Assembly (NCBI GenBank): GCA_018224345.1
Contig: JAGTUW010000106.1
Span: 1 to 18,215, forward strand
Length of the DNA: 18,215 bases
Direction: 5' to 3'
Source: Bacteroidota bacterium
Lineage (GTDB): Bacteria > Bacteroidota > Ignavibacteria > SZUA-365
Shown here in pieces: positions 7,945 to 13,586 of the stretch. Below the pieces are notes generated by a model. That model was given only the letters and a program-made list of their open reading frames with translations. It did no database searches and was not told where the DNA came from. How positions within the stretch are numbered: the stretch's first letter is position 1; every line of letters begins with the position of its first letter. Both the position numbers and the translations under genes were made by a program.

Positions 7945-8925
7945 ATGGACGTTTATTACGAGAGATACAACACACTTCGCGCAGTGATCGATGCCCGTCT
8001 GGCGACGGTCATTGAACGGCAGTGTCCCGTCACCATGTACGAACCCGCCCGCTACGTGCTCAACGGAGGTGGGAAACGTATCCGTCCTATACTTGTCATG
8101 CTTGCCTGCGAAGCGGCCGGCGGTGATGTGCGGGATGCAATCGATGCGGGTGTCGCCGTGGAAATCCTGCACAACTTCACGCTGGTGCATGACGATATCA
8201 TGGACCATGCGGCCACGCGCCGGGGCAGACAGACAGTGCATACGAAGTGGGACAGGAACATTGCCATCCTCGTCGGGGACCTGCTCATGGGCAATGCCTA
8301 CAAAACACTGCTCAACACAGAGCGGGGTGACCTGCGTGCGCTGACCCGGGTGTTTACCGACGGCGTAATCGAGGTCTGTGAGGGGCAAAGTTATGACAAG
8401 GAATTCGAACATCGGTCTGCGGTATCGGAAGCGGAGTATCTGATGATGATCGGGAAGAAAACCGGTTGGCTGGTCGCTATCTCCGCTGAAATGGGTGCGA
8501 TTATCGGGGGCGCAGACGAACGCTCCCGCACGGCATTGCTCGAATATGCCCGTTGTGTCGGCCGCGCTTTTCAGGTCCAGGACGATCTGCTCGATGTCGT
8601 GGCCGATGAGGAAACACTCGGAAAACCTGTTGGTGGAGACATACTGGAAGGAAAGAAAACGTATCTTCTTGTGACAGCGCTTGACAGTGCGACCGGTGAG
8701 GATCTCGACCTTCTGCAGACGGTCGCACAGCGGAACGCGCCACGTACCGGACTCGTCGACCGCGTCACCGAAATTTACCGGCGGCTCGGAGTACTGGACA
8801 GCGCACGCAACAGAATTAATGATGATACACAGGCCGCTATCAGAGCACTGAATGCACTCGGCGACAACGAAGGGCATCGCATGCTGGTCTGGTTTGCTCA
8901 CATGCTTCTCGAACGAAAACACTGA
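7945..8925 (+). CDS. Trans-prenyl diphosphate synthase (polyprenyl synthetase family, likely FPP/GGPP range)
   Basis: Condenses IPP onto allylic diphosphates in the cytoplasm, using the products of the IPP isomerase encoded just upstream. From the ATG the protein has 326 residues. The first Asp-rich motif is DDIMD (83-87) in LVHDDIMDHAATRRG, the second DDLLD (213-217) in FQVQDDLLDVVAD. GGGKRIRP at 41-48 and KKT (237-239) are the expected IPP-binding and catalytic parts. Phe sits five residues before the first Asp motif (HNFTLVHDD) with Thr at -4. An aromatic at this place usually blocks long chains, so a C15-C20 product is my inference; a longer chain is not excluded. A TTG five codons upstream (7930) is an alternative start; neither start has a clear Shine-Dalgarno. 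HPr follows after 5 nt. Confidence 0.93.
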   Translation: MDVYYERYNTLRAVIDARLATVIERQCPVTMYEPARYVLNGGGKRIRPILVMLACEAAGGDVRDAIDAGVAVEILHNFTLVHDDIMDHAATRRGRQTVHTKWDRNIAILVGDLLMGNAYKTLLNTERGDLRALTRVFTDGVIEVCEGQSYDKEFEHRSAVSEAEYLMMIGKKTGWLVAISAEMGAIIGGADERSRTALLEYARCVGRAFQVQDDLLDVVADEETLGKPVGGDILEGKKTYLLVTALDSATGEDLDLLQTVAQRNAPRTGLVDRVTEIYRRLGVLDSARNRINDDTQAAIRALNALGDNEGHRMLVWFAHMLLERKH

Positions 8926-8930
8926 ATCCT

Positions 8931-9197
8931 ATGATCGAACGTACCGTGACGATCAGAAACCGCTCCGGTCTGCATACACGCCCTGCAGCGACACTGGTGA
9001 AAACCGCAGCGCGTTTCGCCTCCGAATTCTATATAAAGAAGGATTCGTTCGAGATCAACGGCAAAAGTATCATTGGTGTCATGACACTCGCCGCCGAGCA
9101 GGGTTCGACACTGGTCCTGACGTTCTCTGGGAGGGATGAGACGGAAATGGCCGAGGCCGTTGTCGGCCTTTTCGAGAAAGGGTTCGGAGAATTGTAA
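8931..9197 (+). CDS. ptsH: Phosphocarrier protein HPr
   Basis: HPr takes phosphate from enzyme I on a histidine and passes it to enzymes IIA of the phosphotransferase system. The 88-residue protein is full length. The active His15 lies in SGLHTRPAA (12-20), and Ser46 in NGKSIIGVM (43-51) is kept, the residue phosphorylated by HPr kinase in organisms that have it. The ATG at 8931 puts His and Ser exactly at the canonical positions 15 and 46, which settles the start. It lies 5 nt after the prenyl synthase stop and 34 nt before the enzyme I start, so it is surely co-transcribed. No enzyme II gene is in the window. Confidence 0.97.
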   Translation: MIERTVTIRNRSGLHTRPAATLVKTAARFASEFYIKKDSFEINGKSIIGVMTLAAEQGSTLVLTFSGRDETEMAEAVVGLFEKGFGEL

Positions 9198-9221
9198 TGT
9201 TCAATCTCACCATCACAACGC

Positions 9222-9225
9222 AGGA
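9222..9225 (+). promoter_or_regulatory. Ribosome binding site that decides the ptsI start
   Basis: AGGA at 9222-9225 lies 6 nt before GTG 9232. This supports GTG 9232 over the in-frame ATG at 9136, which would overlap ptsH by 62 nt and add a stretch before the conserved N-terminus. Confidence 0.7.
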
Positions 9226-9231
9226 TTGCCT

Positions 9232-11109
9232 GTGAGCGAAGAAACCGGAGAACGGATTTTCAATGGACTTCCAGCCGCGGGTGGCATCGCCATCGGCCCC
9301 GCGTTTGTCTACGAACGCGAGGAAGTCTTTGTAAGCGAACGTGTCCTTACCCCTGACGAGGTGGATCGGGAAATTCTTCTGCTCAATGAAGCGATGCTCC
9401 GGACGCGACAGGAACTCGAGCGCATTGTCTCCTTTGCGAGAAAAAAGCTCGACGACGATGCCGCAAAGATTTTCGAGAGTCAGTTATTGATGCTCGAAGA
9501 CATAGAAATGCTTCACTCCCTCGAGCGCAGATTGCGGGAGGAGAAGAAAAATGCCGATTTTCTGATCTATGACGAACTCAAGCGCTATCGGGAGATGTTT
9601 GACGGTGCGAAGGACATTGCGTTGCGGGAGCGCATGGCGGATCTCGATGAAGTCGGACAGCGCATTATGCGCAATCTTCAGAAAAAACGCTTGCACCTGA
9701 CCGTCGAGGGCAGGCATATCATTATTTCCGAACAGTTGACACCGTCCGACACCCTCCTGTTCAGCCGGAACGACGTGCTCGGATACGCGACCGACACCGG
9801 AGGGATCGCCTCGCACGCCGCCATTCTCTCCAGGTCACTGAAGATTCCTGCAGTCACTGCGATGCAGGGCGCATCGAAGGAAATCCGTACCGGTGATCTG
9901 GTGATTCTCGACGGTCAACACGGTATCCTGATCGTCAATCCCACAGAAGAACATCAACGGGAGTATGAACGAAAAAGCAGCCGCATCGAAAGTCTGGAAG
10001 CCGAATTGGCCGAACTCGTGGATCTGCCCTGCGTTACCACAGACGGACATAAAGTCGAACTTTCGGCGAATGCAGAGTTCGTCGACGAGCTCGAATACAT
10101 CATCACACAGGGATCGAAGGGGATAGGTCTCTATCGTACAGAGCATCTCTACATAGCGAAAGGCGATTTCCCCTCGGAGCAGGAACAGTTTATTGAATAC
10201 AGCGCCACTGCACAATCGATGTATCCCCAGACAGTGATATTCCGTACCTTCGATATCGGTGGGGATAAACATCTCAACCGTGGTATTCCTGAACAGAATC
10301 CGTTTCTCGGCTGGCGCGGCATACGCATGATGCTCGATGAACCGGACCTCTTTCGTCAGCAGTTCCGGGCCATATTACGGGCCTCCACGATGAAAAACAT
10401 CAAACTCATGTTCCCGATGATATCTGGTCTGTCGGAATTGGAGGAGGTGCTCGGCATATTCGAGGAAGTCAAACTGGAATTACGTGACAAGCAAATCAAC
10501 TTCGATGAACACATGGAAGTCGGTGTCATGATCGAAGTGCCGTCCGCGATTTTTGTCGCCGACGAACTTGCAAAGCGCGTTGATTTTTTCAGTATCGGGA
10601 CGAACGACCTGGTACAATATCTGATGGCTGTCGATCGAAACAACGAGTTGATCGCCGACCTTTATCAGGAATTCCATCCGGCGGTCATCCGCGCGCTCAA
10701 AACCATTATCGATACCGGACACCGGAACAATATATGGGTGGGGATGTGTGGCGAGATGGCGGGAAACCCGCTCGCAACCGTACTGCTGCTGGGCCTGGGC
10801 CTCGATGAGTTTTCCATGGTGCCGTCGGTCATTCCCGAAGTAAAAAAAATCATCCGTTCAACCAATTACGAGGATGCGCAGCGCATCGCCCACCAGGCAC
10901 TGCAATTGCCGACATCCCGGAAGGTCCGGGATTTCCTCGAAGCATACGTCCGGGAACGTCAGCCACAAATGATGGCTGCGCTGCTCAATGACGATCCCGA
11001 TGGGGACGGCAACCATGTGAGCGCGTTGCCTGTTTCCCGTATCGCCGCCGATGAGGATCATGGACCTGGCGATGCCGATTCCGATAGTGGAAAAAAAACA
11101 GAGGACTGA
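9232..11109 (+). CDS. ptsI: PTS enzyme I (phosphoenolpyruvate-protein phosphotransferase)
   Basis: Autophosphorylates from PEP and passes the phosphate to HPr, encoded just upstream; cytoplasmic. From the GTG at 9232 it has 625 residues. The N-terminal part holds the HPr-binding helices (about 40-150) and the swivelling phosphohistidine domain with His195 in GGIASHAAILSR. The C-terminal PEP barrel has LYRTEHLY (300-307), FRTFDIGGDKH (337-347), MIEVPSA (433-439), FSIGTNDLVQY (453-463) and GMCGEMAGNP (504-513), with Cys506 as the catalytic Cys. Two oddities: the residue two before the active His is Ala where most enzymes have Thr or Asn, and the protein runs about 45-50 residues past the usual end (E. 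coli 575) with an Asp/Gly-rich tail (587-625). The stop is 1 nt before the pgi start. Despite these oddities the catalytic residues are all present, so I expect it to be active. Confidence 0.96.
   Translation: MSEETGERIFNGLPAAGGIAIGPAFVYEREEVFVSERVLTPDEVDREILLLNEAMLRTRQELERIVSFARKKLDDDAAKIFESQLLMLEDIEMLHSLERRLREEKKNADFLIYDELKRYREMFDGAKDIALRERMADLDEVGQRIMRNLQKKRLHLTVEGRHIIISEQLTPSDTLLFSRNDVLGYATDTGGIASHAAILSRSLKIPAVTAMQGASKEIRTGDLVILDGQHGILIVNPTEEHQREYERKSSRIESLEAELAELVDLPCVTTDGHKVELSANAEFVDELEYIITQGSKGIGLYRTEHLYIAKGDFPSEQEQFIEYSATAQSMYPQTVIFRTFDIGGDKHLNRGIPEQNPFLGWRGIRMMLDEPDLFRQQFRAILRASTMKNIKLMFPMISGLSELEEVLGIFEEVKLELRDKQINFDEHMEVGVMIEVPSAIFVADELAKRVDFFSIGTNDLVQYLMAVDRNNELIADLYQEFHPAVIRALKTIIDTGHRNNIWVGMCGEMAGNPLATVLLLGLGLDEFSMVPSVIPEVKKIIRSTNYEDAQRIAHQALQLPTSRKVRDFLEAYVRERQPQMMAALLNDDPDGDGNHVSALPVSRIAADEDHGPGDADSDSGKKTED
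11100..11105 (+). promoter_or_regulatory. Ribosome binding site for pgi, inside the end of ptsI
   Basis: AGAGGA at 11100-11105 is 5 nt before ATG 11111, inside the last codons of ptsI. It fixes the pgi start at 11111 rather than the in-frame ATG at 11051, and the arrangement suggests translational coupling of the two genes. Confidence 0.75.
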
Positions 11110-11110
11110 T

Positions 11111-12463
11111 ATGGAAACGGGTATTCGCATTGACTATACAAACACACTTGACAGTATCGATACCGATCAGATGGAAGCGGCGCGTGACCGTATTATCGAG
11201 GCGCAGCGGCTGCTGCACTCGGGGGCGGGTCCGGGAAGCGACTTTCTCGGCTGGCGCGATCTGCCTGAGAAAGCACGCGAATCGCTGCACACTGTCACCG
11301 AAGTTGCCGCACGTATCCGTGAGATGGCGGATGTCCTTATCGTCGTCGGTATCGGCGGCTCCTATCTCGGTGCACGTGCCGTGATCGAAGCCTTGCGTTC
11401 TCCCTTCGAAACGGAAGGGACGACGGTGCTCTTTGCCGGGCACCATATAGACGGGGGCTATCTCCGCGGGCTTCTCGAATCCTGTGCCGATCGCAGGGTC
11501 TGCGTAAATGTCATATCCAAATCCGGGACCACGACCGAGCCTGCACTCGCATTCCGCGTGCTGCGCCGCTGGATGGAGGAACGATACGGCGCTGATGAAG
11601 CCGCACGGCGGATTTTCGCGACCACGGATGCGCAGCACGGTGCATTGCGGAGACTCGCCGATGAGAAGGGGTACACGACATTTGAGATTCCGGACGACGT
11701 CGGAGGACGTTTTTCAGTGCTGACACCTGTGGGACTTCTGCCCATCGCTGTCTCCGGCATTGATGTCGGCGCTCTGCTTGATGGCGCGGCGTCCATGCGC
11801 ACAATTGCCGTTAAGGATGATGCGGACAGCAATCCCGCCTTGCGTTACGCGATGTTGCGTGATGCACTCTACAGGCAGGGATTATCCACCGAAATCCTCG
11901 CAAGTTTCCACCCATGTCTCGCTTATGTGACGGAATGGTGGAAACAGCTCTTTGGTGAAAGTGAAGGCAAGGACGGCAAGGGGATCTTTCCCGCCGCTGT
12001 GACCAATACCACTGATCTGCATTCGATGGGGCAGTATATCCAGGACGGCGAGCGTCGTTTGTTTGAAACCTTTCTCCACGCAGAGCACGCAGTGAGTGAC
12101 ATGACGGTGCCCGGGGCTGATGACAATACGGACGAACTCGATTATCTCGTCGGTCGTACATTCTCCGAAGTCAATGCACATGCGCTCGATGGCACGGCAC
12201 GCGCACATCGGGGGGGCGGTGTGCCCAATGCCACCATCCTTCTACCGGACATCACCGCTGCATCTCTGGGTGCGCTGCTGTATTTCTTCGAATATGCCGT
12301 TGCTCTCAGCGGGTATGCGCTTGGCGTCAATCCCTTCGATCAGCCGGGCGTGGAAGAGTACAAAAAAAACATGTTCGCGCTTCTCGCAAAACCAGGTCAT
12401 GAGAAGAGACGCGAGGAATTACTCGCGCAATCCGGGGATAACCGAAACAACATCGCAGGCTGA
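11111..12463 (+). CDS. pgi: Glucose-6-phosphate isomerase
   Basis: Interconverts glucose-6-phosphate and fructose-6-phosphate in glycolysis and gluconeogenesis. The 450 residues match the short bacterial form known from Bacillus, not the about 550-residue form of E. coli. Seen in order: VVGIGGSYLGARA (78-90, sugar-phosphate site), SKSGTTTEP (136-144), signature 1 DDVGGRFSVLTPVG (195-208), GESEGKDGKG (282-291, catalytic Glu), TDLHSMGQY (301-309), the His-containing AHRGGG (365-370), and signature 2 GVNPFDQPGVEEYKKN (405-420) with the catalytic Lys418. The start is fixed by AGAGGA 5 nt upstream. It is followed after 28 nt by a second, unrelated-subfamily isomerase that can do the same reaction. 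Confidence 0.97.
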   Translation: METGIRIDYTNTLDSIDTDQMEAARDRIIEAQRLLHSGAGPGSDFLGWRDLPEKARESLHTVTEVAARIREMADVLIVVGIGGSYLGARAVIEALRSPFETEGTTVLFAGHHIDGGYLRGLLESCADRRVCVNVISKSGTTTEPALAFRVLRRWMEERYGADEAARRIFATTDAQHGALRRLADEKGYTTFEIPDDVGGRFSVLTPVGLLPIAVSGIDVGALLDGAASMRTIAVKDDADSNPALRYAMLRDALYRQGLSTEILASFHPCLAYVTEWWKQLFGESEGKDGKGIFPAAVTNTTDLHSMGQYIQDGERRLFETFLHAEHAVSDMTVPGADDNTDELDYLVGRTFSEVNAHALDGTARAHRGGGVPNATILLPDITAASLGALLYFFEYAVALSGYALGVNPFDQPGVEEYKKNMFALLAKPGHEKRREELLAQSGDNRNNIAG

Positions 12464-12482
12464 TCGCATTCATTCAATATTC

Positions 12483-12486
12483 AGGG
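12483..12486 (+). promoter_or_regulatory. Ribosome binding site of the bifunctional isomerase gene
   Basis: AGGG at 12483-12486, 5 nt before ATG 12492. The frame is open much further upstream, into pgi, so this site together with the position of the conserved N-terminus decides the start. Confidence 0.65.
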
Positions 12487-12491
12487 TTCCC

Positions 12492-13553
12492 ATGAGCAGT
12501 TATGACTATGCACAATGCATTTCCGTACACGATTCGCATGACATGTACAGTGTTCTTTGTGATTATCCCGGTCAGGCAAAAACGGGAATGGATGTCGGCA
12601 ATACAGTGAATCTCAGTCATATCGACGGTCGCGCTCTTGCGAATGTCGTCGTCTGCGGTATGGGTGGATCGGCAATCGGTGGCGATGTTCTGCGCGTGCA
12701 CGCAGAATCCCGGGCACGCATCCCGATCCATGTCCATCGCGGCTATACGTTACCGGGTTTTGTCGGAACGGACACGCTGGTCATTGTCGTCAGTTATTCC
12801 GGTAATACCGAGGAATCAATTGCAGCCTTCGAGGAGGCGTTTCGGCGGAGAGCGCACTGTGTGGTCGTGACCTCCGGCGGCAGCCTGCTGAAACGTGCCG
12901 AGGCCGAAAACATTCCCGCAGCAATTATTCCGGGCGGACTCGCTCCCCGCTGTGCGCTCGGTTACTTGTTCTTCCCCCTCCTGATGATCGCCGCACGGCT
13001 CGACGTGCTCGACCTTGAGCAGTCCGCTCTGCAGGCATGTCTCCGGACACTGGAGACATGTACACAGGAGTACGCCGATTACACCGATCCGGAAAACAAG
13101 GCCATCACGATCGCTCAGCGTCTGTGTGGCCAGCTCCCCGTGCTGTATGGAGCGCAGGCGGGACTCGAAGCCGTGTTATTGCGCTGGCGCTGCCAGATCG
13201 AAGAGAATGCCAAGATGCTCGCGTACGGGAACGTCCTTCCGGAAATGAATCACAATGAAATCGTCGGCTGGGAACAGAACCGCGACTTGCTCAAACGCAT
13301 CGCGGTTATTGCGCTCCATGACCGTGATGATCCACCGCAGATCCGACGTCGACTCGCGGTGACACTCGATATCATTCGACCGCTCGCAGGAGATATTCTC
13401 GAAATCCATGCTGACGAAGAACAGCCCCTCGCCCGTATTTTTGGATTGATTTGCCTCGGCGATTGGGTTAGTTTCTATCTTGCGATGAGCAGCGGTGTGG
13501 ATCCGTATCCGATTGTCAACATCGATCGGCTGAAAGCCGCGCTCTCCGGATGA
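12492..13553 (+). CDS. Bifunctional phosphoglucose/phosphomannose isomerase (SIS-domain)
   Basis: Members of this family, best known from archaea, isomerise both glucose-6-phosphate and mannose-6-phosphate to fructose-6-phosphate; the latter feeds GDP-mannose synthesis. The 353-residue protein has two SIS folds. In the first, CGMGGSAIGGD (55-65) and SYSGNTEES (101-109) form the phosphate site. In the second, RWRCQIEENAK (231-241), PEMNHNEIVGW (250-260) and the end DPYPIVNIDRLK (337-348) are the family marks; the Glu in ENAK and the His in NHNE are the probable catalytic residues. It is much shorter than Pgi and lacks both Pgi signatures, so it is not a recent duplicate of the gene before it. 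The start is fixed by AGGG 5 nt upstream. It lies 28 nt after pgi and 33 nt before the outer-membrane fusion gene. Confidence 0.9.
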   Translation: MSSYDYAQCISVHDSHDMYSVLCDYPGQAKTGMDVGNTVNLSHIDGRALANVVVCGMGGSAIGGDVLRVHAESRARIPIHVHRGYTLPGFVGTDTLVIVVSYSGNTEESIAAFEEAFRRRAHCVVVTSGGSLLKRAEAENIPAAIIPGGLAPRCALGYLFFPLLMIAARLDVLDLEQSALQACLRTLETCTQEYADYTDPENKAITIAQRLCGQLPVLYGAQAGLEAVLLRWRCQIEENAKMLAYGNVLPEMNHNEIVGWEQNRDLLKRIAVIALHDRDDPPQIRRRLAVTLDIIRPLAGDILEIHADEEQPLARIFGLICLGDWVSFYLAMSSGVDPYPIVNIDRLKAALSG

Positions 13554-13586
13554 TGCTCAACGACGCACAGGCAGGATTTCAGTACG

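Noticed and set aside
7822..8922. Long open frame of 366 codons on the minus strand
   Set aside because: It lies opposite the prenyl synthase, whose two Asp-rich motifs and full length are clear. The translated product has no recognisable motif and many His/Cys/Arg in no pattern, as expected of an antisense shadow.
9136..9231. Upstream ATG start for enzyme I
   Set aside because: It would overlap ptsH by 62 nt and add an unconserved basic stretch. GTG 9232 has AGGA at 6 nt and begins right before the conserved N-terminus.
11051..11110. Upstream ATG start for pgi
   Set aside because: It lies inside ptsI and gives 20 extra unconserved residues; ATG 11111 has AGAGGA at 5 nt and gives the normal 450 residues.
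12120..12491. N-terminal extension of the bifunctional isomerase into pgi
   Set aside because: The frame is open but codes an unconserved segment inside pgi; ATG 12492 has its own AGGG and gives the family length.
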